64,000 nucleotides of DNA from Bacillus sp. EAC (GCF_002156875.1 NZ_NCSY01000006.1:248001-312000); one strand, 5' to 3'; positions 43,257 through 53,144 are shown, counted from the first letter of the stretch. Translations and numbers: made by a program. The notes: generated by a model not told the origin, from the sequence alone.

Positions 43257-44555
43257 TTAATGTGCAAAAAATACTAATTGAATTAAGAAGAGAATAGCAA
43301 ATAAATAAACTAGCGGATGTACTTCATTAAATTTACGTTTTACGATTTTCATAATTGGATATGAGATGAAGCCTAATGCGATACCATTCGCAATACTTGA
43401 TGTAAGTGGCATACTCACGATCACTAAAAATGCCGGAAATGCTTCTTCAAAATCATCCCATTTAATTTCGGAAATACTCTTGATCATAAAACAACCAACA
43501 ATAATTAAGCTTGGAGCAGTTATTGCGGCTACATCTGATACTGAACCAATTAATGGGCTAAAAAATGCAGCAATAATAAATAGACAAACAACTGTCAATG
43601 AAGTTAAACCAGTTTTTCCACCTGCACCAACCCCGGCAGAAGATTCAACGGTCGCTGCAGTTGGACTTGTTCCTAACATTGCACCGACAATTGTTCCTAT
43701 TGAGTCAGCTGAAAATGCGCTACCACCTTTTTCTAGTTTTCCATTTTTTAAAAGGCCTGCTTGTTTTACGATTGCAAGTAATGCACCTGTTGTATCAAAT
43801 AACATAACAAGTAAAAATGAAAAAATCACACTATAAAGTCCGTACTCAATAATATCCTTTATCGAATCGATTGGATTATATACTAATACACCTTCTGGTA
43901 AATGTGGCATAGCAACAAAACCATTTGAAAAGTTTAATTGTCCTGTAAAATAAGCAATTAAACCTGTAACGATCATTCCAAGGAATAACGCTCCATTTAT
44001 ATTTAATGCCATAAAAATAATTGTAACTAGAATCCCAATAAGAGTAAGTGCTACTTTCGGTGAAGTGAAATCGCCTATTGTCACTAGATTGGTAGGATGA
44101 TCTGCTACAATGCCTGATAGTCGTAAACCAATAAACGTAATAAATAATCCTATCCCGGCAGCAATTGCGTGTTTTAAATTGGTAGGAATAGCTTGTATTA
44201 ATTTTGTACGAAATGAGGTTAATGATAATAATAAAAATAAAAGTCCAGTAATAAATACAGCAGAAAATCCTACAGAATAAGGAAGGTTATGACCTCCAAT
44301 TACAGAGTAAGTAAAATACGCATTTAATCCCATAGCTGGTGCAATAACGATTGGATAATTTGCTATTAATGACATTGTAAGTGTTCCTATAATTGTTGCT
44401 AGAATAGTAGCTAAGAAAGCTTGATTAAATGGTACCCCTGCATCCTTTAAAATCATTGGATTAACAATGATGATATAGGCTAACGTTAAAAATGTAGTAA
44501 ATCCAGCTAACACTTCAATTTTAACTGAAGTATTTCGCTCTTTAAGTTGAAACAT
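43257..44555 (-). CDS. Guanine/hypoxanthine permease (NCS2, PbuG/PbuO-like)
   Basis: 432 residues with 12-14 hydrophobic segments. LAGFTTFLTLAYIIIVNPMIL, APAMGLNAYFTYSV and LLVMLFDTTGALLAI (substrate segment) and GTSPTAATVESSAGVGAGGKTGL are hallmarks of the AzgA/PbuG branch of NCS2 purine:H+ symporters. A guanine riboswitch in the leader confirms the link to purine supply. GAAAGGAAA precedes ATG. PbuG versus PbuO cannot be told apart here. Confidence 0.92.
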   Translation of the reverse strand: MFQLKERNTSVKIEVLAGFTTFLTLAYIIIVNPMILKDAGVPFNQAFLATILATIIGTLTMSLIANYPIVIAPAMGLNAYFTYSVIGGHNLPYSVGFSAVFITGLLFLLLSLTSFRTKLIQAIPTNLKHAIAAGIGLFITFIGLRLSGIVADHPTNLVTIGDFTSPKVALTLIGILVTIIFMALNINGALFLGMIVTGLIAYFTGQLNFSNGFVAMPHLPEGVLVYNPIDSIKDIIEYGLYSVIFSFLLVMLFDTTGALLAIVKQAGLLKNGKLEKGGSAFSADSIGTIVGAMLGTSPTAATVESSAGVGAGGKTGLTSLTVVCLFIIAAFFSPLIGSVSDVAAITAPSLIIVGCFMIKSISEIKWDDFEEAFPAFLVIVSMPLTSSIANGIALGFISYPIMKIVKRKFNEVHPLVYLFAILFLIQLVFFAH

Positions 44556-44588
44556 ACGATGATTTCCTTTCTTTTTCTTATTGTAAAA

Positions 44589-44735
44589 TAAAAAAACTGC
44601 CAGCTTTTACAGAGAAAAAGCTGACAGTTATACAATGTATAGCTAACAAAAAATTAGTGCTTTTTCTCATAGTCCAGCAATTTACGGGTGCCAGGTAGAA
44701 ACTCTTGAACCATATCTCCAAGTTTATATGAGAAT
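44589..44735 (-). promoter_or_regulatory. Purine (guanine-type) riboswitch with terminator
   Basis: The aptamer, at 44666-44732 on the minus strand, has P1 CTCATAT/CTATGAG, the conserved J2/3 GTTTCTACC, and ACTATG in J3/1 with C at the specificity position (C74 equivalent), meaning guanine/hypoxanthine. The expression platform is the terminator AACTGTCAGCTTTT/AAAAGCTGGCAGTT with T-run at 44589-44629. Guanine should turn the permease off. Confidence 0.93.
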
Positions 44736-44847
44736 ATATTAATATAGTTTCTCTATCATACGACCCTGTCATAATTCTGTCAATAAAAACTAACTGAAAA
44801 AGCGTATAGATTTAAAAACAAACCATACATAGGTATGATCACATAGC

Positions 44848-45495
44848 TTAAATGTCTTTATTTTTTCTAATTTTAGGACTTAAAATAATCCATTCTACAA
44901 TCATTATATTTAATAGTAAACCTACCCAGATATTAACATTTAGTACTTCCTCAACCATTTGCTCTCTCCCACCAGGTAAATTGAATCCATTCAATAACGC
45001 ATATATTAAAAGTAGGATTGGAACGATCACTCTTCCGCTGACAGCTACTAAAGTAATACCAAAACTTCGAATCATCCATTTTCTATGTTCACTCATATTT
45101 CTTTTTAATGCAGATTTATACCCTTTCCAACAAGTAAAAAGCCATATAAATGATAAGGCAATAAACGAAGTCGCTTTTGCAAAATTTTCAATATAAATAA
45201 TTACAGCGAAGGCAAGCAATCCACTTAAGAAAACACTTATAACATATAATCTACCTAGCAGACGGTGAATTCTAGGTTTTTTCTCTCTAATTCGGCTATT
45301 AAATTGAAAAAAGCCTGATATTAAAGCAATACAAGCAAATATGATATGAGCGACTAAAGCTGGAAATTGTAAATTGTTCGAATTAATCACTATTCGACTA
45401 TTATTTGGATTAAACGATAAATATGGTGCTAAGAAAGGAACCATTACTCCTATTGATACAATGATTAGTAGCCACCAACTCTTCTTAGAATTCAT
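44848..45495 (-). CDS. DUF2306 membrane protein
   Basis: 215 residues with six or seven hydrophobic segments. Paired motifs KPRIHRLLGRLYV and MSEHRKWMIRSFGIT, with conserved histidines, mark DUF2306 proteins, possibly haem-binding by analogy with cytochrome b561-like folds. CGGAGGA precedes ATG. No functional partner nearby. Confidence 0.8.
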   Translation of the reverse strand: MNSKKSWWLLIIVSIGVMVPFLAPYLSFNPNNSRIVINSNNLQFPALVAHIIFACIALISGFFQFNSRIREKKPRIHRLLGRLYVISVFLSGLLAFAVIIYIENFAKATSFIALSFIWLFTCWKGYKSALKRNMSEHRKWMIRSFGITLVAVSGRVIVPILLLIYALLNGFNLPGGREQMVEEVLNVNIWVGLLLNIMIVEWIILSPKIRKNKDI

Positions 45496-45866
45496 TTAAA
45501 TATCCTCCGAGATCTTATAAGATACAGCCATCTTACCAAAGTAATATGAACGGAAGTTGAACAAAACCTAATGACTGAATAAGTTCTTTACTGCCCAATT
45601 TAATATCAGATAAAGAAGATGATTGGTGTGGGAGTTGTGGAAGGTTGAAGTCTTCAAACGCGATTGAGCTTAAAGGTTCAGCCCATCCTACAGAAAAGCG
45701 AGTACACTACAGTCAAAACCCACCAATAATTTCCTTTTTAAATACTAACAAAGTTTACGATTACAGCCAAAATACTCAATATTTACTTGAGCATATTTGA
45801 TGTTCCCCTCTCCCTAATACATAATTTTTGATAGGCGTAACATCCTATTTTACAGGAGGTGCTAAT
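45496..45866. other. Intergenic region without a recognisable gene
   Basis: About 370 bases. TTCTTTACTGCCCAATTTAA near 45590 may be a faint repeat left flank. Nothing else is supported. Confidence 0.4.
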
Positions 45867-46073
45867 ATGTCTGAACCATTACAACCAGGAAATAAAAAAC
45901 TTCCTGATTTCCATGAATTAGATGATCGAATTATTGCTGAACATGGTACAACCGGTCCTTCATTAGTTATAAAAACGAATTTGGACCCTAAAGATTCAAC
46001 CGCTGATAATCCATATTATCAACAAAATGGTAAAACTCCCAAAAAGCCATTTCAAAACTATTTTGAGGAGTAA
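45867..46073 (+). CDS. Small polar protein of unknown function
   Basis: 68 residues, Pro/Asn/Lys-rich, without membrane segment (SEPLQPGNKKLPDFHELDDR...PKKPFQNYFEE). ACAGGAGGTGCTAAT gives ATG 45867 an ideal RBS, and a strong terminator follows. Likely a sporulation-type or structural small protein (guess). Confidence 0.65.
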   Translation: MSEPLQPGNKKLPDFHELDDRIIAEHGTTGPSLVIKTNLDPKDSTADNPYYQQNGKTPKKPFQNYFEE

Positions 46074-46085
46074 ATCATAAGCAAA

Positions 46086-46120
46086 CAAGAGCCAGTTAAA
46101 ACGTACTGGCTCTTGTTTTA
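46086..46120 (+). terminator. Terminator
   Basis: CAAGAGCCAGT and ACTGGCTCTTG with T-run, after the small polar protein gene. Confidence 0.9.
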
Positions 46121-46246
46121 CTTTTTCGATAAAACACATTTCATTGAATCAGATAAAACTCAAAGTACATACTAAGAAATATATGGGAATTTATATACGA
46201 GTTATATTTAACTTAAACTTTTCAAAAAAGTAGGAGGAGTATCAAC

Positions 46247-47920
46247 TTGAGTCCAACAAAAAGTATGCTTTCAGTTTTCGCTTTAGGCGGGGTAAATGAA
46301 ATCGGAAAAAATATGTATGCAATACAATACTCAAAAGAAATTCTTTTAATCGATTGTGGATCAAAGTTTCCAGATGAAAGTTTGTTAGGCATTGATTTGA
46401 TAATTCCTGATATTACCTACTTACTAGAAAATAAAGAAAAGATAAAAGGTTTACTTGTAACTCATGGTCATGAAGATCATATTGGTGGTATCCCTTATCT
46501 GTTAAAACAATTGAATATACCTGTCTATGCATCTCGCTTAACACTTGGTTTAATTGAAATAAAATTAAAAGAGCATGGGCTCCTACGGGATACTGAGTTA
46601 ATTATGATAAACTCGGATTCAAATCTTCAATTTGAAAATTTAAGCGTAACATTTTTTAAAACAAATCATAGTATTCCAGATTGTTTAGGAATCGTCTTTC
46701 AAACTCCTGAAGGAACTGTTGTCCATACCGGAGACTTTAAATTCGATCTTACACCTGTAAATAATCAGTACCCAGATATACATAAAATGGCTGCAATAGG
46801 AAGTAGTGGCGTTTTATTATTACTTTCTGAAAGTACAAATGCTGAACGTCCAGGATCCACACCATCTGAACATATGGTTGGAGAACATATTGAAGAAGCA
46901 TTTATGAAGGCATCTCGAAAAATTATTATTTCGACATTCGCCTCAAATGTACACCGTGTTCAACAAATCGTTGATGCCTCATTGAAAACAAATAGAAAAC
47001 TAGCACTACTAGGTAGAAGTATGCATAATGTTGTAAATGTCGCTTTGGAACAAGGGTATTTAACCATTCCAGAAGGCATGTTAATCGATTTAGAAGAAAT
47101 TAATAACATTGCTCCAGAATTAGTAACAATTTTATGTACAGGTAGTCAAGGTGAACCACTTGCAGCACTCTCTCGTTTAGCTAGCTCAAGTTTTAGAGGA
47201 GTTGAAATACTCCCAGATGATACGGTCATTTTTGCCGCCTCTCCTATCCCAGGGAATGAGCGAAATGTAACCCGAATAATTGATAATCTTTACAATCTCG
47301 GAGCGAAAGTTATTTATGGATCCGGAAGTTCAACAGGTATGCATGTATCTGGACATGCCTATCAAGAAGAGCTTAAATTAATGCTTACCTTAATGAAACC
47401 TAAGTATTTTATCCCGATTCATGGAGAACTCCGTATGCTACACCATCACCGCTCACTTGCAGAGTCTGTTGGAGTAGAAAATGAAAACACCTTTATTATT
47501 AAAAATGGGGATGTAGTTGATGTGAGAGATTCAGTAGCAGTACAAACTCGTAGGATTCCTGCTGGTAATATATATGTAGATGGTATGGGCGTTGGTGATG
47601 TCGGAAACATCGTCCTAAGAGATCGGAAACAACTGTCTGAGGATGGGATGCTCGTAATTGTCATTACAATCAATAAATCAGAACGAAAGATTATTTCTGG
47701 TCCAGATACAATATCTCGTGGATTTGTTTACGCCAGAGATTCAGAGTCTCTTCTAAAAGAAGTAAATAACTTAGCTATCTCATCAATAAATGATTTATTA
47801 GATGCAAATAAACTTCAATGGAGCGTAATGAAACAAAATATAAAAAAATCAGTGAGCCAACATTTATTTATGAAGACGAAAAGAAAACCGATGATCCTGC
47901 CAATCATCATTGAATTGTAA
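46247..47920 (+). CDS. Ribonuclease J paralog
   Basis: 557 residues, the full RNase J length. The metallo-beta-lactamase motif THGHEDHIGG (near residue 77), then HTGDFKFD, the beta-CASP core (STFASNVHRVQQI, LGRSMHN, CTGSQGEP, PIHGE) and the C-terminal dimer domain ending RKPMILPIIIEL are all present. Close in layout to RNase J1; likely a third J-type enzyme beside rnjA and rnjB rather than rnjA itself (inference: isolated locus, divergent residues). TTG start after AGGAGGAG. Acts as 5'-exo/endoribonuclease in mRNA turnover. Confidence 0.9.
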   Translation: MSPTKSMLSVFALGGVNEIGKNMYAIQYSKEILLIDCGSKFPDESLLGIDLIIPDITYLLENKEKIKGLLVTHGHEDHIGGIPYLLKQLNIPVYASRLTLGLIEIKLKEHGLLRDTELIMINSDSNLQFENLSVTFFKTNHSIPDCLGIVFQTPEGTVVHTGDFKFDLTPVNNQYPDIHKMAAIGSSGVLLLLSESTNAERPGSTPSEHMVGEHIEEAFMKASRKIIISTFASNVHRVQQIVDASLKTNRKLALLGRSMHNVVNVALEQGYLTIPEGMLIDLEEINNIAPELVTILCTGSQGEPLAALSRLASSSFRGVEILPDDTVIFAASPIPGNERNVTRIIDNLYNLGAKVIYGSGSSTGMHVSGHAYQEELKLMLTLMKPKYFIPIHGELRMLHHHRSLAESVGVENENTFIIKNGDVVDVRDSVAVQTRRIPAGNIYVDGMGVGDVGNIVLRDRKQLSEDGMLVIVITINKSERKIISGPDTISRGFVYARDSESLLKEVNNLAISSINDLLDANKLQWSVMKQNIKKSVSQHLFMKTKRKPMILPIIIEL

Positions 47921-47923
47921 AAT

Positions 47924-47963
47924 AAAAAACTCCCTTAGCATCCGCTGCAAAAAGGGAGTTTTT
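47924..47963. terminator. Bidirectional terminator between RNase J and NHEJ genes
   Basis: AAAAACTCCCTT and AAGGGAGTTTTT around a 15-base loop. Confidence 0.85.
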
Positions 47964-47976
47964 ATGTTCTCGAAAA

Positions 47977-49230
47977 TCATTTGTTTGTTTCTTTAATTTT
48001 TGCGATAACTTCTAGCAAAGTTGGATTCTCTTGTTCAAAATAGTCATTCATAGGACAAGTACTAGTTAAGAGACGTTCGAGAACAAATGGAATTGTAAAA
48101 GTTTCTATTTTTAAATCATCTGTTATCTCATCCCAAAAAAGTGGAGTTGCTACTGTAGCCTCTTCTTTTCCTCTTGCTGAGTATGGACATATAATCGTCT
48201 TCCTTCTTGCATGTTGAACATAATCGATATATAATCTCTTACCGCGATTCTTTTTAAACCGTTCAATCGTAAAATCGTTTGGAAATTTTTCGATTAAATA
48301 ATTTGAGATAAAAGATGTAAAAATTCTCGTATCATCATAAGTTAAAGTATTTTGTTTGATAGGTAAATGAATTTGAATTCCTTTACTACCCGAAACTTTT
48401 GGGTAGCCCTTTATATTAAATGAATCAAAAATTAATCTCATTTCTTTTGCTGCTTTAATTGCTAAAGGAAATGCTTCTCTATCTGGTGGATCCAAATCAA
48501 ATACTATTTCATTTGGTAGTTCACTTTCATACGTCTGAAATGGTATATGGAACTCAATAGCTAATTGATTCCCTAGCCAAAGTAATGTGGATACATCATT
48601 ACAAACAATATAATGGTTCTCATCCTGCTCGACAGATTTTATAAAGCTTGGTGCATAATCCGGGCAATTTTTTTGGAAAAATGATTCACCTGGAACGCCA
48701 TGTGGAAAGCGAATAGTCGTTAATAATTTATTTTTTAGAAAAGGCAGCATAAATGATGAAATTTGCGCTAAGTACGAAAGATAACCTTCTTTATGAATTA
48801 AAGGATTTTTCCATATTAATTTTTCAAGGCTTGTATAAGTTAACTCTTCTTGAACAGGTGTGTTTTCTAAAATTAGACCATCCCAAGTGCATTCTTCCCA
48901 ATATAGTTGGAATTGAAATGATAGAAATCCTGTATTAACTAATTGATGATCATTTATCCCTTTAAATTCAAGCTCAACACATATACCAGGATCAACTAAA
49001 ATGGTATCATTCTCTATTGTTTTCCCATTTTCTTTGATCGCTTTGATCAATATGTCTTTTTCATTTTCTTCAAGTCCTTTTGAAAAACCCCCTATTTTCA
49101 CAATCTCATTTCGCTTTTTAATTCCTACTAGAAAATTCCCTGCTTTTGTATTGAATCCTAAGATAAAGAAAAAACCTTTATAGTTCCTACTATTTTTAAA
49201 CGGGTAATTTAAAAATTGATTTTGTTTCAT
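47977..49230 (-). CDS. LigD-type NHEJ polymerase with an extra ligase-like OB domain
   Basis: 417 residues. The C-terminal 280 residues are a LigD polymerase/primase domain: catalytic FDLDPPDREAF, SGSKGIQIHLPI, and IDYVQHARRKTIICPYSARGKEEATVATPLFWDEI. The first 130 residues (GFFFILGFNTKAGNFLVGI...GGFSKGL...VDPGICVELEF...) look like the OB fold that normally ends an ATP-dependent DNA ligase. It adds or removes nucleotides at broken ends with Ku and ligase. It starts 12 bases after the ligase stop, with GAAGGA upstream. Confidence 0.88.
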   Translation of the reverse strand: MKQNQFLNYPFKNSRNYKGFFFILGFNTKAGNFLVGIKKRNEIVKIGGFSKGLEENEKDILIKAIKENGKTIENDTILVDPGICVELEFKGINDHQLVNTGFLSFQFQLYWEECTWDGLILENTPVQEELTYTSLEKLIWKNPLIHKEGYLSYLAQISSFMLPFLKNKLLTTIRFPHGVPGESFFQKNCPDYAPSFIKSVEQDENHYIVCNDVSTLLWLGNQLAIEFHIPFQTYESELPNEIVFDLDPPDREAFPLAIKAAKEMRLIFDSFNIKGYPKVSGSKGIQIHLPIKQNTLTYDDTRIFTSFISNYLIEKFPNDFTIERFKKNRGKRLYIDYVQHARRKTIICPYSARGKEEATVATPLFWDEITDDLKIETFTIPFVLERLLTSTCPMNDYFEQENPTLLEVIAKIKETNK

Positions 49231-49242
49231 ATATGTTTTCCT

Positions 49243-50187
49243 TCAATCCGTTAGCTTGCATGATTTAGGATCATTGTCCACAAATGCCTGAATACTTGGT
49301 TGTCTTAAGGAATGCCCCTCAGTCCATTCGATAAATTGAACCTTTACGGTTAGTATTGGTTGAATCCATTGTATTTCTTTTATTCTTTTTGGTTGATTCG
49401 CAAAAGGATTCTTATCCATCTTAATTTGGTCAACCGCTTTTGTGAGGTCTTTCCATTCAGCATTTGTTAATCTGCCAGTACCAACATGCCCAATGAACCA
49501 GAACTGATCTTCCTGATCATAAAGTCCAATTAAAATTGAATTGACGATACCTGACCGATAAGTAACTCCTCCAATAACAGCAATGATATCCTTATAATTT
49601 TTAATTTTTTGCCAATCAGCATTTTTTCCGTTTATGGAGTATCTGCTATTTAAATTTTTACAAATTATCCCCTCTAAGTCATGTTGTTTAGCAACTTCAA
49701 ATAAAGTACTACCATCAGTATTAATTGGAACGATTTGAATTTGTTCATTCGGTTCTATTACCCTTGTTAAGATTTCAAGTCTTTCCCTTAGTGTTAAATG
49801 ATTAATCCAATCACCATTATAAAAAATGATATCAAAAATCATATAAAAAATAGGGACAGCTTCAATCATTTGTTCCACTCGATCGATTCGTCTAATTCCA
49901 TCCCTACGCATAACTTCGTGAAAGGAAGGATTCCCATTTCTGTCTAAAGCAATCACTTCACCGTCCAAAATGATTGAATTAGCTGATGTAAATGATTTGA
50001 TATTAGTCAGCTCAGGAAAAATATGAGTACGCTCATTCAGCTTCCTATTAAATAATTTTGTTTCGATGCCATTATAGTAAGTAAGGATTCTAACTCCATC
50101 CCATTTTATTTGTGATATCCAATCAGGACCTTTAGGAATTTGATTAGATGCAATCGGTTCAAATGGAAAAATTGGATTAAGCTCCAT
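49243..50187 (-). CDS. ATP-dependent DNA ligase (LigD ligase module)
   Basis: 314 residues. Nucleotidyl-transferase motif I is IKWDGVR (adenylated Lys near residue 28). Motifs III-IV (DGEVIALDRNGNP, EGIICK) and a C-terminal OB fold (WFIGHVGTGRLTNAEW, VKVQFIEWTEGHSLRQPS) follow. B. subtilis LigD (YkoU) fuses ligase and polymerase, but here they are separate ORFs. AGGAGG precedes ATG 50187. Part of the Ku-ligase-polymerase operon for non-homologous end joining. Confidence 0.9.
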   Translation of the reverse strand: MELNPIFPFEPIASNQIPKGPDWISQIKWDGVRILTYYNGIETKLFNRKLNERTHIFPELTNIKSFTSANSIILDGEVIALDRNGNPSFHEVMRRDGIRRIDRVEQMIEAVPIFYMIFDIIFYNGDWINHLTLRERLEILTRVIEPNEQIQIVPINTDGSTLFEVAKQHDLEGIICKNLNSRYSINGKNADWQKIKNYKDIIAVIGGVTYRSGIVNSILIGLYDQEDQFWFIGHVGTGRLTNAEWKDLTKAVDQIKMDKNPFANQPKRIKEIQWIQPILTVKVQFIEWTEGHSLRQPSIQAFVDNDPKSCKLTD

Positions 50188-50222
50188 CTTGACCTCCTAA
50201 ACAATCGAGTTCAACTTTGAAT

Positions 50223-51053
50223 TTAACTAGTTGCTTTTTTAGTTGCTCTTGGCTTTTTCGATGGTGTAGCTTGCCCCTTCGTTCGATCAATACTTGCTTG
50301 AAGTGCAGACATAAGATCAACCACATTTTTTTGTTCTGCAGGCTGTTCCTGTTCAGTAGCAACAAATTCATTTGTATTTACTTTTTGAGTAATTAATTGT
50401 TCTAAAGCAGTTCGGTACGTATCTGTATAGTTTTCAGGATTAAATGCTGTTGTTAGTTGCTCTACTAACATCATACCTGCTTGTAATTCACGTTCTGATA
50501 AACCGGCTTTTTCTGGTACACCACCTGGAATCCCTTCAATCGCTCTTATTTCGTCTGGAAAATGTAAAGTTTCAAGAATGATTGCATTTTTATATGGTCG
50601 AATGGCAGATAAATGTTGTTTACTTCTAATCGTTATTTTAGCAAGCCCAATCTTTTTACTTTTCTTTAATATTTCCGAAAGCAAAGCATATGCCTTAGTT
50701 CCTCCAGAATCTGGGCCAATATAATAGGTTTTATCGAAATACACTGGATCGATTTCGGAAAGCTTTACGAAATCAATAATTGAAACAGTTTTCAATTCGA
50801 ATTCCTCTTTTAATTTATTTATTTCTTCTTCCGTAATTTCAACAACTCTACCATTCGGAGTTTCAAAAACTTTTATGATTTCCTCCGGTGTAACATCGTC
50901 ATCACAGCTAGCAACTTTTTTATATGAAATTGGTGTTTTACAATCTTTATGATATTGTCTAAACTTCAAATCCTTATCCTCAACAGCAGAAAATAATTTC
51001 ACTGGAATTGTAACTAATCCCATACTAATCGTACCTTTCCAAACGGTATGCAT
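50223..51053 (-). CDS. ku: Ku DNA end-binding protein
   Basis: 276 residues. MHTVWKGTISMGLVTIPVKLFSAVE is the classical bacterial Ku start, with LSEIDPVYFDKTYYIGPD and the LMSALQASI motif near the C-terminus, plus a Lys-rich tail (TPSKKPRATKKATS) that binds DNA or LigD. It forms a homodimeric ring on double-strand ends and recruits the ligase and polymerase encoded downstream. AAAGGATG precedes ATG 51053. Confidence 0.95.
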   Translation of the reverse strand: MHTVWKGTISMGLVTIPVKLFSAVEDKDLKFRQYHKDCKTPISYKKVASCDDDVTPEEIIKVFETPNGRVVEITEEEINKLKEEFELKTVSIIDFVKLSEIDPVYFDKTYYIGPDSGGTKAYALLSEILKKSKKIGLAKITIRSKQHLSAIRPYKNAIILETLHFPDEIRAIEGIPGGVPEKAGLSERELQAGMMLVEQLTTAFNPENYTDTYRTALEQLITQKVNTNEFVATEQEQPAEQKNVVDLMSALQASIDRTKGQATPSKKPRATKKATS

Positions 51054-51164
51054 TAAGTCACATCCTTTCCATTTTTTATTTAGCTTTTGTTAAAAGACTT
51101 CTATTAATTCAATTCTCATTTTAATAATGTGCATGTGTATATTGATTAATATTTAACTCTAAAA

Positions 51165-51202
51165 TAAAAAACTCCTTTACTTAACTAAAAGTAATGGAGT
51201 TT
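51165..51202 (-). terminator. Terminator of the 51258-52451 gene
   Basis: AAACTCCTTTACTT and AAGTAATGGAGTTT around AACTAA. Confidence 0.8.
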
Positions 51203-51257
51203 AATTTTAAAATATAAATTCAAAATATCTCTTACATACTAGGGTTTTCAATTATAC

Positions 51258-52451
51258 CTATTTTTCGTTCGTCCTAATGAATTTAACGGTTAGAAAAATA
51301 CCGATTATTCCTAAACCCATCGAAAGATACATCATATTATTATCTGGACCTTTCATTAAAAATGCAAATAACGGTGGTCCTAATGCAACTCCAAAAAATC
51401 GAAGAGAACTATAAAGTGACGTAATTGTTCCTCTTTCCTCTTTTTCGATACCTTCTGTAACTAAAGCATCTAAACTTGGCAAAGAGAGTCCAATCCCAAT
51501 GCCACTTAATAATAAAGTAGCAATGATGGGTACAATACTCTTTATAAAAATTGGTATAACGAACGAAATACTTATGAATACAAAACCTATAACTATACAC
51601 TTCTTCATCGTACTTTTTTGGTCACCAATTTTTTTACCCGTTAAATATGAAGTAAGTGATAAAGCTGCTAATGGAATAGCCAAAACAAATCCTTTCCAAA
51701 TTCCGTATATATCGTAACGCTTTTCTAATATCGTCGAAAGATAAAAGAGCATGCCAAATAAAATAAACATAATGATTGTTCCAAGAATAAAAATTGTAAA
51801 AAGCCAGGTACCTTTTTCGTAAAATATTTTCCGTATCGATTTAAGAAATTTTTTAAAAGATTTGATTTCCTTCTTCTGCTTTGGTGGTTTAACGAAAATT
51901 AAAATAAGTAGTATGGCAATCGCACATAAAATCGGAATTGAAAAAAATGGTAGAAACCAAATAATAGATGCGAGTATAGAACCAAGTATCGGACTTAACA
52001 CTTTACCAAATGTATTAGAAGTTTCGACCAGTCCTAATCCACAGCTCACTTCTTTTTCATCTTTAAACATGTCCCCAACACATGGAATCACAACTGGCAT
52101 TGCTCCTGCTGAACCTACTCCTTGAATAATTCTTCCGAGAATGATCCATGTATAGGGATTTTCTAACTTCCAAGAAGCCCAGCCTGTAACAAACCCTCCA
52201 ATCCCCGCGATAATCAAACTAGGAATAATCACTTTTTTTCTACCCCATTTATCAGACAAATAACCTGCAATCGGAATTAGAAGGATTGCAACAATAGAAT
52301 AAACCGTAATAATCATTGAAACTTTAAAATCAGAAATTGCTAGTTTTTTTTCAATAGTTGGTAGGACGGGAATAAGCATAGAATTCCCTAAGGTCATAAC
52401 CAAAGGAACTGTAGATAATGCCCATAAACTCCATTTTTGTTTTGTATCCAT
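51258..52451 (-). CDS. MFS exporter, YmfD-like
   Basis: 397 residues with 12 hydrophobic segments. LGNSMLIPVLPTIEKKLAIS, GYLSDKWGRKKVIIPS (motif A) and RIIQGVGSAGAMPVVIP fit DHA1 exporters; B. subtilis YmfD, a bacillibactin exporter, has the same layout. ATG 52451 is used since GGAGGGA precedes it; ATG 52463 lies in that RBS. No siderophore genes are nearby, so the substrate is unknown. Confidence 0.82.
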   Translation of the reverse strand: MDTKQKWSLWALSTVPLVMTLGNSMLIPVLPTIEKKLAISDFKVSMIITVYSIVAILLIPIAGYLSDKWGRKKVIIPSLIIAGIGGFVTGWASWKLENPYTWIILGRIIQGVGSAGAMPVVIPCVGDMFKDEKEVSCGLGLVETSNTFGKVLSPILGSILASIIWFLPFFSIPILCAIAILLILIFVKPPKQKKEIKSFKKFLKSIRKIFYEKGTWLFTIFILGTIIMFILFGMLFYLSTILEKRYDIYGIWKGFVLAIPLAALSLTSYLTGKKIGDQKSTMKKCIVIGFVFISISFVIPIFIKSIVPIIATLLLSGIGIGLSLPSLDALVTEGIEKEERGTITSLYSSLRFFGVALGPPLFAFLMKGPDNNMMYLSMGLGIIGIFLTVKFIRTNEK

Positions 52452-52655
52452 TATTCCCTCCATGTCCTACGTCCCTCAAATTTTTCAATATCATTACTTT
52501 ACCCAATGGCTTGTCTTGTACTGATGTTATTTAAAGGTAATTAGTCATTTAGCATTATGTAGATATCAGATGGAATTACGCATTTTTTTTAATAGCAAGG
52601 GTAAACTTTGAAAGGAAATGGTTGGAATTAATGAAGATAAAAGGGGTAATGAGTA

Positions 52656-53144
52656 TTGGCAAGTAATTCAAAAGAACAAACAATTACAAACAATTCAAGT
52701 CGTAATTTATGGTCAGGAATCTTATTCGGACTCGGTTTAATTGCATTTATTGATGAGACGGTTTTTCATCAACTTCTACATTGGCATCATTTTTATGATA
52801 AATCCACTACAGGTCTTGGTCTTATTTCTGATGGCTTACTTCACGCATTTAGTTGGTTTGCGACGATCGCGTCATTATTTATGCTTGCCAATCTTCGCCG
52901 AAACAAAGTTTTTTGGATTGAAAGATGGTGCGGAGGATTATTCCTAGGCGCAGGATTGTTTCAATTGTACGACGGTACAATCCAACATAAATTAATGCGA
53001 CTTCATCAAATTCGTTATAAAGTAGACATTTTACCTTATGACTTAACATGGAATATTACAGCAGCAGTAATTGTTTTATGCGGATTTCTACTTATCATGA
53101 GGACCCGGAATAAAAAAATAGGAACCCCTCGAAATGAAGTTTGA
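52656..53144 (+). CDS. DUF2243 membrane protein
   Basis: 162 residues, four hydrophobic segments. GFIDETVFHQLLHWHHFYD-like block (here FIDETVFHQLLHWHHFYDK) and DGTIQHKLMRLHQIRY carry the conserved histidines of DUF2243. TTG start with AAAGGGG upstream. It overlaps the CtaG gene by 11 bases; this pair recurs in bacteria and is tied to copper or haem-copper oxidase handling (inference). Confidence 0.85.
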   Translation: MASNSKEQTITNNSSRNLWSGILFGLGLIAFIDETVFHQLLHWHHFYDKSTTGLGLISDGLLHAFSWFATIASLFMLANLRRNKVFWIERWCGGLFLGAGLFQLYDGTIQHKLMRLHQIRYKVDILPYDLTWNITAAVIVLCGFLLIMRTRNKKIGTPRNEV

